9,871 bases of DNA. Source: Chloroflexota bacterium (GTDB lineage Bacteria > Chloroflexota > Dehalococcoidia > SHYM01). Shown in pieces: positions 1 through 6,427 of this stretch. The stretch spans positions 1-9,871 of the forward strand of contig JACQGV010000134.1 in assembly GCA_016199375.1 (NCBI GenBank). Reading direction: 5' to 3'. How positions within the stretch are numbered: position 1 is the first letter of the stretch; every line of letters starts with the position of its first letter. A program made the position numbers and the translations under genes. The notes below the pieces were generated by a model that ran no database searches, was not told where the DNA came from, and saw only the letters and a list, made by a program, of their open reading frames with translations.

Positions 1-46
1 CCTGGGAGACGCTCTCCTTAAGGTCGTACGCCAGTCCTATTCTCAT
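1..46 (-). CDS. N-terminus of a probable D-Ala-D-Ala-ligase-like ATP-grasp protein (partial)
   Basis: Only the first 15 codons are inside the window, from ATG at 46-44. They read MRIGLAYDLKESVSQ with no stop. The MRIGLAYDLK opening (beta strand, then a Tyr-Asp-Leu turn) resembles the first strand of proteins annotated as D-alanine-D-alanine ligase-like ATP-grasp enzymes, which from memory often begin M(K/R)IG(L/F)TYDL. The gene starts 21 nt after the stop of the lysine 2,3-aminomutase gene, on the same strand, so the two are probably co-transcribed. An in-frame GTG at 55-53 is an alternative start. No clear Shine-Dalgarno precedes either, which suggests translational coupling. The family call rests on 10 to 12 residues and is tentative; the presence of a gene start here is more secure than its identity. 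Confidence 0.5.
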   Translation of the reverse strand, partial: MRIGLAYDLKESVSQ

Positions 47-67
47 GAGGGCCACTGCAATGGGCGC

Positions 68-1324
68 CTACGCCTTGTTCGCCGTCTCCCGGCGCCGCTG
101 GACCCGAGCGGTCATGACCTCCACCAGCGGCCGCGCTGTCTCCTCCTTGGGGGACGCTGCCCCGCCCCGGACAGACGCGCTCTCCGGCCGCGGGTTGCGG
201 TAGCGGAAGACCAGGCCCTCGTAGTTGCGCAAGATGAGCTCGTCGTCGGTCATGGAGAGCAGGTAGTTGGGCTGAAGGGGTATCTTGCCCCCGCCTCCCG
301 GCACATCCACCACGAAGGTGGGCACCGCCAGCCCGGAGGTGTGTCCACGCAGCCCCTCAATGATCTCGATGCCCTTCCACACGCTGGTGCGCAGGTGCTC
401 CGTGCCGCGGACGTTATCCGCGTGGAACAGGTAGTAGGGCCGCACCCGGATGCGCATGAGGGCATGGACCAGGTTGAGCTGAGTCTCCACCGAGTCGTTG
501 ATCCCCTTCAGCAGCACAGACTGGTTGTTGACGGGGACCCCCGCCCGCAGCAGGTTGCGCACGGCCCGTCCCGCCTCACTGGTCACCTCGTTGGGGTGGT
601 TGAAGTGAGTGTTGAGCCAGATGGGGCCGTACTTGTCCAGCATCTCGCAGAACTCATCGTCTATGCGCTGGGGCAGGACCACCGGGAAGCGGGTGCCGAA
701 GCGGATGATCTCCAGGTGGTCAATGGCCCGCAGCTTGCGGACGATCTCCTCCAGCCGCGGCGTCGAGAGGGTCAGGGGGTCGCCGCCGGAGATGATAACG
801 TCGCGGATGCTCTTGGTGCGCCGGATGTAGTCTATGCAGGCGTCGAGCTCGGCCTTGGGGCGCACCCAGTTGCCGTCCTCCCACTCCCGCTTGCGGGTGC
901 AGTGGCGGCAGAGGAGGGGGCAGATGTTGGTGATGACGAAGAGGGCCCGGTCAGGGTAGCGGTGGACGAGGCCCGGGACGGGCGAGTCATCGCGCTCATC
1001 CAGGGGGTCGGCCTCGCCATAGTTGGCCATGGCCACCTCGTCAAAATCGGCGAAGCTCTGCCTCCGGACGGGGTCATGGGGGTCGTCGAAGTTGATGAGG
1101 GACAGATAGTAGGGGGTGATGGAGAAGGGGTATTTCTGACTGACCAGACGGAGCTGCGTCTTCTCCTGCTCGCTGAGAGGCACAAAGCGCTCTAGCTGCT
1201 CAACGGTGGTGATGCGGTTACGGAATTGCCAGCGCCAGTCGTTCCAATCGCTCTCGGATACCTGGTAATGCCATTGTCGCTTGCCATTGACATTCCAACT
1301 ACCTGGAGGAATGTCGTCTTCCAC
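68..1324 (-). CDS. kamA: Lysine 2,3-aminomutase (radical SAM, PLP-dependent)
   Basis: Converts L-lysine to L-beta-lysine in the cytoplasm, using a [4Fe-4S] cluster, S-adenosylmethionine and pyridoxal phosphate. From GTG at 1324 the protein has 418 residues, against 416 for the clostridial enzyme. The cluster motif CPLLCRHC gives Cys135, Cys139 and Cys142, followed by Arg144. The PLP-lysine motif PGGGGK ends at Lys347. Asp303 (HADN) and Asp340 (VVDVPGGGG) match clostridial Asp293 and Asp330, which bind the substrate side-chain amine, at the same constant offset of 10. This favours lysine over glutamate as substrate. The C-terminal cysteines that bind zinc in the clostridial enzyme are absent, and the tail after about residue 380 is basic and divergent. 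I chose this start because AAAGGAG lies 5 nt upstream. An in-frame GTG at 1405 would add 27 residues that look unlike the family. EpmB is less likely, being shorter. Confidence 0.93.
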   Translation of the reverse strand: MEDDIPPGSWNVNGKRQWHYQVSESDWNDWRWQFRNRITTVEQLERFVPLSEQEKTQLRLVSQKYPFSITPYYLSLINFDDPHDPVRRQSFADFDEVAMANYGEADPLDERDDSPVPGLVHRYPDRALFVITNICPLLCRHCTRKREWEDGNWVRPKAELDACIDYIRRTKSIRDVIISGGDPLTLSTPRLEEIVRKLRAIDHLEIIRFGTRFPVVLPQRIDDEFCEMLDKYGPIWLNTHFNHPNEVTSEAGRAVRNLLRAGVPVNNQSVLLKGINDSVETQLNLVHALMRIRVRPYYLFHADNVRGTEHLRTSVWKGIEIIEGLRGHTSGLAVPTFVVDVPGGGGKIPLQPNYLLSMTDDELILRNYEGLVFRYRNPRPESASVRGGAASPKEETARPLVEVMTARVQRRRETANKA

Positions 1325-1329
1325 CTGCT

Positions 1330-1336
1330 CTCCTTT
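1330..1336 (-). promoter_or_regulatory. Ribosome binding site that decides the kamA start
   Basis: On the minus strand AAAGGAG is followed by 5 nt and then GTG at 1324-1322. It is the best Shine-Dalgarno match near the gene start. The competing GTG at 1405-1403 has only AAAGAGG 3 nt away, which is too close to be ideal. Confidence 0.6.
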
Positions 1337-1422
1337 CTCGAGGCCCTGGGCCCGGTCGCCGTGTTCAAGATTGACGACCGACCGCCCTCCAAAGACTGGG
1401 GGCACAGACCTCTTTGGCGCTA

Positions 1423-1450
1423 ATTATACGCCGCAGGACTTTTTCTACAA
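1423..1450 (-). promoter_or_regulatory. Sigma70-type promoter of kamA
   Basis: On the minus strand a perfect TATAAT (1428-1423) lies 16 nt after TTGTAG (1450-1445; three of six -35 consensus positions). Transcription would start near 1416, giving a leader of about 90 nt to the preferred GTG at 1324, or about 11 nt to the upstream GTG at 1405. Confidence 0.6.
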
Positions 1451-1576
1451 GGGGTTTAAGACCCGATTCGCACCGGTTTTGGGCCGTGAGCCCGCAGCGC
1501 CTGAGCCCCGGGCGGGGCAACCGCTGCCCGACCTGCCCGCGCACCACGAGCGCCGGCGCAGAGGGGCGTCAGGCGT

Positions 1577-1606
1577 CTTTCACTTTGCTCCCTCCCTTGC
1601 TACAAT
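1577..1606 (+). promoter_or_regulatory. Extended -10 promoter of rplY
   Basis: TGCTACAAT (1598-1606) is an extended -10 element matching TATAAT at five of six positions. A weak -35, CTTTCA (1577-1582), stands 18 nt upstream. The start near 1613 would leave a leader of about 28 nt before the rplY ATG. The rest of the 1451-1576 spacer is GC-rich and shows nothing further that I can support. Confidence 0.5.
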
Positions 1607-1640
1607 GTGGCGGTCGCCAAATCGTTGCAGGTGATAGGTC

Positions 1641-2366
1641 ATGGAACAGGTCGAGCTGGCAGTCCAGCCCCGCGAGCTGCTGGGAAAGAAGGTGCGCTTC
1701 CTCCGGCGCACCGGCTATACCCCGGCGAACATCTATGGCAAGGGCCGGGCCTCCACGGCGGTGCAGGTGGAGACCAAAACGCTCCTCCAGGCCCTGCGCA
1801 AGACCGGCCGCACCGGCTTCCTCTCCCTGCTTCTGGACGGCACCAGCCAGCCCGCCCTGGCGCGGGGCGTGCAACTGGACCCCCGGACCAACGGGGTCAT
1901 CCACGTGGACTTCTACGCCATCAGCCTGACCGAGAAGCTGGTCACGGAGGTCCCCCTCGAGCTGAGCGGCGAGCGGGCCGACCTGCGGGTCGTGAAGGGC
2001 CAGCTCATCCAGTACCTGAGCCGCCTGCAGATCCGCGCCCTCCCCACCGACATACCGCGCACGATCCAGGTGGACATCTCGGGTCTGAAGGAGATTGACC
2101 AGGCCATCCTGGTCAAGGACATCCACGTGCCTGAGGCCCTGGAGGTGCTGTCCAACCCCGACGAGACCGTCGCCAAGGTGGAGATGATCCGCGAGGAGAA
2201 GGCGCCCGAGGCGGCGGAGCTGCCGGCCGAGGTTGAGGTGGTGGGCAAGGGCGGCAAGGAGGAGGCTGCGGAGGAAGGGGCCGCCGCCCCGGCAGCCAAG
2301 GAGGCGGCGCCGCAGCCAAGAGGAGCGGCGGCGAAGGAAGCCCCGGCGCCCAAGGGCAAGGAATAA
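1641..2366 (+). CDS. rplY: 50S ribosomal protein L25, CTC/TL5 type
   Basis: Binds 5S rRNA in the central protuberance of the large ribosomal subunit; the long form is also known as general stress protein CTC. The 241 residues divide into an N-terminal 5S-binding beta-barrel (about 1-93, with RELLGKKVRFLRRTGYTPANIYGKG and the LDPRTNGVIHVDFYAIS end), a C-terminal TL5 domain (about 94-187, with the typical ALPTDIPRTIQVDISGL and DETVAKV segments), and a low-complexity tail (about 188-241) of Ala, Glu, Lys and Pro. The start is well supported: AGGTGAT at 1629-1635 stands 5 nt before ATG. The gene stands alone between a divergent kamA and a convergent fmt, so it is probably monocistronic. Long Ala/Glu/Lys tails are common in this subfamily and vary in length. 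The product call is firm. Confidence 0.95.
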   Translation: MEQVELAVQPRELLGKKVRFLRRTGYTPANIYGKGRASTAVQVETKTLLQALRKTGRTGFLSLLLDGTSQPALARGVQLDPRTNGVIHVDFYAISLTEKLVTEVPLELSGERADLRVVKGQLIQYLSRLQIRALPTDIPRTIQVDISGLKEIDQAILVKDIHVPEALEVLSNPDETVAKVEMIREEKAPEAAELPAEVEVVGKGGKEEAAEEGAAAPAAKEAAPQPRGAAAKEAPAPKGKE

Positions 2367-2415
2367 CCCTGGCTCCGACCCGTCGGGACTCTGCACCCTC
2401 ATTTTCAGCGCCCTG

Positions 2416-2620
2416 CTAGTGTCCTGTCCCATCAGTTCCTTGCAAAAGCACCCAGGTTCGCCAGCACGGCACGCTAGTGAATGCCGATACCTCACCCCCT
2501 GCCCCCTCTCCTGCAGGAGAGGGGTATGAGTATTGGGGGGCACCCCCAAACCCCCGTCAGGGGCTTCGCCCCTGCACTCCACTTATTCAACTTCAACATT
2601 CTTCAGGGACAGAACACTAG
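2416..2620 (+). mobile_element. Non-coding MITE-like element, copy 1 (205 bp)
   Basis: Begins CTAGTGTCCTGTCCC and ends with the inverted copy GGGACAGAACACTAG (14 of 15 positions match). Inside are three hairpins. A (2503-2524) is a perfect palindrome, CCCCTCTCC around TGCA. B (2535-2547) is GGGGG/CCCCC. C (2558-2574) is CAGGGGC-TTC-GCCCCTG. There is no credible reading frame inside. The terminal CTAG is palindromic, so a TA or CTAG target duplication is possible. The element lies 49 bp after the rplY stop and 5 bp before the fmt stop, between convergent genes. A second copy lies at 6428-6651. None of the hairpins is followed by a T-run, so a role as a terminator is not shown. It could be a MITE moved by an unlinked transposase, or a REP-like structured repeat. 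Confidence 0.7.
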
Positions 2621-2625
2621 GGCCG

Positions 2626-3600
2626 CTACGACCCCAGCCGCGCCTCCCTGAAACTGGGCTGGCCACGCAGGAACTCCGCCGCGCTCACGGGCCTGCGGCC
2701 CTCCAGTTGGATGGTATGTAGCTCCAGGCAGCCGTCGCCGGTGCCCACCAGGCAGGCGGCGTTGCGCTCCCACACCACCCCGGGGCCGGGCGAGGCGAGC
2801 TCCGGCCACGCCCTGGCCTCCAGCACCTTCAGCACCCGGCCCTGCCAGCGGGTGTAGGTCCCGGGCCAGGGCTGCAGCGCTCGCACCTGGCGGGCCAGCT
2901 CCGGCGCCGGGCGCGCCCAGTCCAGCTCGCCCTCCTCTTTAGCGAGGCGACGCGACACCGTCGCCAGGGAGGCGTCCTGGGGCTGGGGGCGGAGCTGGCC
3001 CGCCGCCCAGCGGACGAGGGCCTCCGCCAGCAGGTCGGCGCCCAGCCGGGCCAGCCGCCCAGCGAGGGCGCCCGCGGTCTCCTCGGGGCCGATGGCCACC
3101 TCCCGCTGCATTAGGATGGGCCCGGTGTCCATGCCGGCGTCCAGGAGCATGATGGTGACGCCGGTCGTGGGGTCGCCGGCCAGGAGCGCCGCCGCCACCG
3201 GCGCCGGCCCCCGGTGCCGCGGCAGGAGCGAGGGGTGGATATTCAGGCAGCCCAGGGGTGGGACCGCCAGCACCTCCGGCGGCAGCAGCTTCCCATAGGC
3301 CGCCACGACGATGGCCTGGGGCGCCAGCGCCTGGAGGGACTCCACCTCCTGTGGGCGACGCAGCGTCGGCGGTTGGCGCACCGCTAGCCCCAGGGTCAGG
3401 GCCCGCTCCTTCACCGGCGAGGCGGCGACCGCCCGGCCCCGCCCCGCGGGCTTGTCGGGCTGGGTGTATACCGCCACCAGCTCATGGCCGTCCGCCGCCA
3501 GCCGCTCCAGGGCCGGGACGGCAAAGGCGGGCGTGCCCATGAAGACCAGGCGGAGGGGGCTGCGGGCGCGGTCGTTCCGGTAGCTGCCTGCCATACCCAT
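2626..3600 (-). CDS. fmt: Methionyl-tRNA formyltransferase
   Basis: Transfers the formyl group of 10-formyltetrahydrofolate to Met-tRNA(fMet), making the bacterial initiator. From ATG at 3600 the protein has 324 residues, close to the usual 310-320. The Rossmann-like N-terminal domain opens with LRLVFMGTPAFAVPALERL. The catalytic triad is visible as Asn120 and His122 in CLNIHPSLLPRHRGPAP, and Asp158 in LDAGMDTGPIL. The C-terminal tRNA-binding domain contains RALQPWPGTYT and ends in EFLRGQPSF. Start choice is open: GTG at 3654 would add 18 unconserved residues, and ATG at 3594 would fit a leaderless transcript from the -10 element at 3602-3610. A def gene often lies beside fmt; none is in this window. 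Product identity is secure, the exact start is not. Confidence 0.95.
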   Translation of the reverse strand: MGMAGSYRNDRARSPLRLVFMGTPAFAVPALERLAADGHELVAVYTQPDKPAGRGRAVAASPVKERALTLGLAVRQPPTLRRPQEVESLQALAPQAIVVAAYGKLLPPEVLAVPPLGCLNIHPSLLPRHRGPAPVAAALLAGDPTTGVTIMLLDAGMDTGPILMQREVAIGPEETAGALAGRLARLGADLLAEALVRWAAGQLRPQPQDASLATVSRRLAKEEGELDWARPAPELARQVRALQPWPGTYTRWQGRVLKVLEARAWPELASPGPGVVWERNAACLVGTGDGCLELHTIQLEGRRPVSAAEFLRGQPSFREARLGS

Positions 3601-3601
3601 A

Positions 3602-3610
3602 ACAATAGCA
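3602..3610 (-). promoter_or_regulatory. Possible extended -10 element directly at the fmt start
   Basis: On the minus strand TGCTATTGT (3610-3602) has the TGn extension and four of six -10 positions, in the same TGCTA form seen before rplY and plsX. Transcription would start at about 3595, next to the second ATG (3594-3592), which implies a leaderless mRNA. The match is modest and no -35 is evident. Confidence 0.3.
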
Positions 3611-3677
3611 CCCCGCTTGCGGTCCGCGCCGGGGGTGGGCGCAACCGACCTCACGAACCTGGTGGGACGGCATCGGC

Positions 3678-3706
3678 TTGACCGCCGTGGTGGGAGCGGC
3701 TACCAT
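3678..3706 (+). promoter_or_regulatory. Sigma70-type promoter of the tandem MFS genes
   Basis: TTGACC (3678-3683; five of six positions) is followed by exactly 17 nt and TACCAT (3701-3706; four of six). The predicted start near 3713 gives a leader of about 52 nt to the ATG at 3765. It lies in the divergent gap between fmt and the first exporter gene. Confidence 0.55.
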
Positions 3707-3764
3707 ATTCTTAGCCTCGCCCTCGGGACGATGGGTGAGGTTTTTGCTTGAAAGCGTTTGACGA

Positions 3765-5078
3765 ATGGCCCGTACGACTGATGTCACTGAGGACCCCCCT
3801 GTTACGCGACCCCCGGTAGCCCCAGCCACCACCCTTCCCAGCCAGCGGGCAGCGGGTTTTGGCCGCGGCTTTGATTCCCTGCGCGTCCGGAACTTCCGCT
3901 GGTTCTGGATCGCTTACGTCTTCTCCTTCTTCGCCATGCAGATGGACATGCTAGCCCGGGGCTGGCTGGTGTACGACCTGACCGGCTCGGGGGTGCGGCT
4001 AGGGCTGGTGTCCCTGGGAATGGGGCTGCCGATGCTGGTGGTGGCGCCCGTGGCAGGGGTCCTGGCCGACCGTTTCCCGAAACGCAACCTGATAATCCTA
4101 TCCCAGACCCTGGCGGCCTTGATGACCCTCGCCCTGGCCTTGCTCATCGCCACCCACGCGGTCCGGTTCTGGCATGTGATGCTGACATCCTTCCTGTTTG
4201 GGACGGCCTTTTCCTTCAGCATGCCCGCGCGCCAGTCCATCATCTCCGAGCTGGTGGACCGTTCCCAGGTGCTGAACGCCGTGGCTCTGGGCTCTGGGGC
4301 CATGAACCTGGCCCGCGTCGCCGCCCCTGCCATCGCGGGCCTGCTGGTGGCGCTGGTCAGCATGGCCGGGGTCTATTTCGCTATGGTGGCGTTGCAGGCC
4401 CTGGGCGTGGCTATCCTTTTTCTGCTGCCCCGCGATACCCGGCCGCGAGGCGAGGGGGCGCCCGCGAAGCGGCCCATGCGGATACAGGCTGACTTGCTGG
4501 AGGGCTTTCGCTACGTGCGGCGGACGCCGGTCCTGATGACCCTGATCACCCTGGCTTTCATACCGGTGCTCTTCGGCATGCCCTTCCAGATGCTGATGCC
4601 CATCTTCGCCAAGGACGTGCTGGGGGTGGGCGCCGCGGGGCTGGGCTATCTGCTGTCGGCCTCCGGGGTCGGGGCGATCCTGGGCTCCTTCCTCATCGCC
4701 TCCTTTGGCGACTTCCGGCACAAGGGCTGGCTGCTGATCGGCGCCGGGGTCGGCTTCGGGGTAGCACTAATCCTGTTCGCGCTCACGACAAACTTCGGCC
4801 TGGCGCTCTGGTGGATGGCCGTGGTCGGGCTCACCAGCACCGGCTACATGTCCATGAACAACACCATGGTGCAGATATATGCCGCGGACGCCATGCGAGG
4901 GCGGGTAATCAGCATGCTAATGATGACCTGGGGGCTGATGCCCCTGGGCGCGCTGCCCCTCGGGGCGCTAGCTGAGCGCGCGGGGGCTCCCCTGGCGGTG
5001 GTGGTGGGGGGCGCGGTGGTGGCGGGGTCCATCGCCCTGTGGGCGGTGGCCCGGCCCACCCTGCGGCGCTTGCGGTGA
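3765..5078 (+). CDS. MFS exporter, EntS/MFS_3-like (first of a tandem pair)
   Basis: A 437-residue polytopic inner-membrane protein with about 12 helices. The first about 45 residues are cytoplasmic and Pro/Thr-rich. Motif A of the major facilitator superfamily is clear after helix 2 (GVLADRFPKR, residues 98-107). The FDSLRVRNFRWFWI opening, SMPARQSIISELV and MAGVYFAM segments fit the MFS_3 group that includes the enterobactin exporter EntS and many drug efflux proteins. The C-terminal half carries MMTWGLMPLGALPLGALAE, shared almost exactly with the next gene. ATG at 3765 is the first start in frame after the promoter, but the Shine-Dalgarno is poor. Only 21 nt separate it from the second exporter, so the two should share a transcript. 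The substrate cannot be read from the sequence, and no regulator or biosynthetic genes adjoin. Confidence 0.88.
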   Translation: MARTTDVTEDPPVTRPPVAPATTLPSQRAAGFGRGFDSLRVRNFRWFWIAYVFSFFAMQMDMLARGWLVYDLTGSGVRLGLVSLGMGLPMLVVAPVAGVLADRFPKRNLIILSQTLAALMTLALALLIATHAVRFWHVMLTSFLFGTAFSFSMPARQSIISELVDRSQVLNAVALGSGAMNLARVAAPAIAGLLVALVSMAGVYFAMVALQALGVAILFLLPRDTRPRGEGAPAKRPMRIQADLLEGFRYVRRTPVLMTLITLAFIPVLFGMPFQMLMPIFAKDVLGVGAAGLGYLLSASGVGAILGSFLIASFGDFRHKGWLLIGAGVGFGVALILFALTTNFGLALWWMAVVGLTSTGYMSMNNTMVQIYAADAMRGRVISMLMMTWGLMPLGALPLGALAERAGAPLAVVVGGAVVAGSIALWAVARPTLRRLR

Positions 5079-5099
5079 CGGCGCCCCGCGGGTTATGCG

Positions 5100-6386
5100 A
5101 TGGCTGAGCTTCCACGCCCCTTGTTAGGCGAGCGCCCCGTCCCGGCCGTGGCGGGGCCGGGGCAGCATGTCCCGCTGACCCTAGGCGCCGCCATCTTCGA
5201 CTCCCTCGCCATCAGGAACTACCGCTGGCTCTGGATCAGCAACCTGTTCTCCTTCGCCGCTATGCAGATGAATTTCATGACCCGCGGCTGGCTCGCCTAC
5301 GAAATCACCCACTCGCCCCTGGCTCTGGCCCTCGTCACCGGCGCCTGGGGGGTGCCGGTGGTGGCCCTCTCCCTCTTCGGCGGTGCCCTGGCCGACCGGA
5401 TAAGGAAGCGCAACCTGCTGGTCGGGACCCAGCTCGCCGGGGGGCTCATCGTGCTGTGGCTGGCCGTCATGATCGCCACCGGCCGGATCCAGCTCTGGCA
5501 CCTGGCCTTGGGGGCGGCCCTCAACGGCGTGGTCATGGCCTTCAACATGCCGGGGCGCCAGAGCTTCGTCAACGAGCTGGTGCCCCGCGAGAAGCTGATG
5601 AACGCCGTGGCCCTGAACTCGATGGGGATGAACCTCACGCGCATCGGGGCCCCCGCGCTGGCGGGGATACTGGTGGGAGCCATCGGCATCGCCGACGTGT
5701 ACTTCCTGATGGCGGGGCTCTATCTGCTGGCCATCGGCTCGCTTCTGATGATCCCCGCCGTCGCCCTGGGGGTGGAGCACCGGGAGTCCATCCTGCGGGA
5801 CGTGGCGCAGGGCCTGCGCTACGTGCGGGGACAGTCACTGCTGCTGCTGCTGCTCCTGCTGGCCTTCGTGCCGGTGCTCTTCGGCCAGTCCACCCAGAGC
5901 CTGCTGCCCGTCTTCGCCAAGGCCGAGCTGCACCTGGGGCCAGCGGGTCTCGGCGTGATGATGTCGGCCCTGGGGGCCGGCTCACTCCTGGGCTCGCTGC
6001 TGGTGGCGGCCCTCACCGCCACGGCGCCAAAGGGGGCGCTGATGCTGGCCAGCGGCCTGGCCTTCGGCCTCGCCATCCTCCTCTTCGCCAACGCCCCGTG
6101 GTTGTCCCTGGCCCTGGCGGGCCTGGCGCTGATGGGCATCACCAGCCAGGTCTACATGACCTTGAACACCACCGTGCTCCAGCTCCGCACGGACACGGCC
6201 TACCTGGGGCGGGTGATGAGCATCTCGATGATGACCTTCGGGCTGATGCCACTGGGGGCGCTGCCCCTGGGCGCCATCGCCGAGGGGCTGGGCGCGCCGG
6301 TGGCCGCCACCATCGGCGGGGGCATCGCCGCCGCCTTCGTGGTGGGCCTGGCCCTCACGCAGCCGAGCCTGCGGCGGCTCCGCTGA
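5100..6386 (+). CDS. MFS exporter, EntS/MFS_3-like (second of a tandem pair)
   Basis: A 428-residue paralogue of the preceding protein; by eye about half the residues are identical over the first 70 aligned positions after FDSL. It has about 12 helices, motif A GGALADRIRKR (94-104), the FNMPGRQSFVNELV segment and the C-terminal MMTFGLMPLGALPLGAIAE block. One helix in the middle contains eight consecutive leucines, encoded largely by a CTG run at 5838-5861. The start at 5100 has no good Shine-Dalgarno and lies 21 nt after the upstream stop, so translation is probably coupled. An out-of-frame ATG lies at 5095. Tandem paralogues could be two separate exporters of different specificity or a hetero-oligomeric pair; the sequence does not decide. 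The substrate is unknown. Confidence 0.88.
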   Translation: MAELPRPLLGERPVPAVAGPGQHVPLTLGAAIFDSLAIRNYRWLWISNLFSFAAMQMNFMTRGWLAYEITHSPLALALVTGAWGVPVVALSLFGGALADRIRKRNLLVGTQLAGGLIVLWLAVMIATGRIQLWHLALGAALNGVVMAFNMPGRQSFVNELVPREKLMNAVALNSMGMNLTRIGAPALAGILVGAIGIADVYFLMAGLYLLAIGSLLMIPAVALGVEHRESILRDVAQGLRYVRGQSLLLLLLLLAFVPVLFGQSTQSLLPVFAKAELHLGPAGLGVMMSALGAGSLLGSLLVAALTATAPKGALMLASGLAFGLAILLFANAPWLSLALAGLALMGITSQVYMTLNTTVLQLRTDTAYLGRVMSISMMTFGLMPLGALPLGAIAEGLGAPVAATIGGGIAAAFVVGLALTQPSLRRLR

Positions 6387-6391
6387 CGCCG

Positions 6392-6412
6392 GCGGCGGGG
6401 TAGGCCCGCCGC
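6392..6412 (+). terminator. Hairpin after the MFS pair, possible terminator
   Basis: GCGGCGGG (6392-6399), a 5-nt loop and CCCGCCGC (6405-6412) form a perfect 8-bp GC stem starting 6 nt after the stop codon of the second exporter. There is no following T-run, so it is at best a non-canonical terminator or an RNA 3' end protector. Confidence 0.4.
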
Positions 6413-6427
6413 ACCGGAGATACTGCG

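Noticed and set aside
341..1195. Long plus-strand open frame (284 codons) opposite kamA
   Set aside because: It is a GC-rich antisense shadow. The minus-strand frame has the conserved radical SAM and PLP motifs, while this one reads as low-complexity Val/Asp/Gly/His.
1564..1577. GGCGTC-AGGCGTC direct repeat in the kamA-rplY spacer as an operator
   Set aside because: It has only two short GC-rich units, with no symmetry or regulator nearby to support it.
2385..2398. Short CCGAC/GTCGG inverted repeat after rplY as a terminator
   Set aside because: The stem is only four or five pairs with almost no loop, and no T-run follows directly.
2503..2524. Hairpin A of copy 1 as an intrinsic terminator of rplY or fmt
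   Set aside because: The stem is strong, but no T-run follows on either strand, and the stem belongs to the repeated element.
1569..2582. Minus-strand open frame (337 codons) across rplY and into the repeat element
   Set aside because: It is antisense to the well-supported L25 gene and runs through the hairpins of the repeat. The composition is Leu/Arg/Gly/His-rich with no family features.
5076..5078. TGA of the first MFS gene as a selenocysteine codon, prompted by selC nearby
   Set aside because: The protein already has full family length and a normal C-terminus. The downstream bases code for nothing recognisable and the next gene starts 21 nt later.
5838..5861. CTG run in the second MFS gene as a possible phase-variable microsatellite
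   Set aside because: The unit is three bases, so length changes would not shift the frame. It encodes a leucine stretch inside a membrane helix.
5456..6403. Plus-strand overlapping frame (315 codons) inside the second MFS gene
   Set aside because: It is a +1 shadow rich in Gly, Arg, Ala, Pro and His. The MFS frame has clear membrane helices and motif A.
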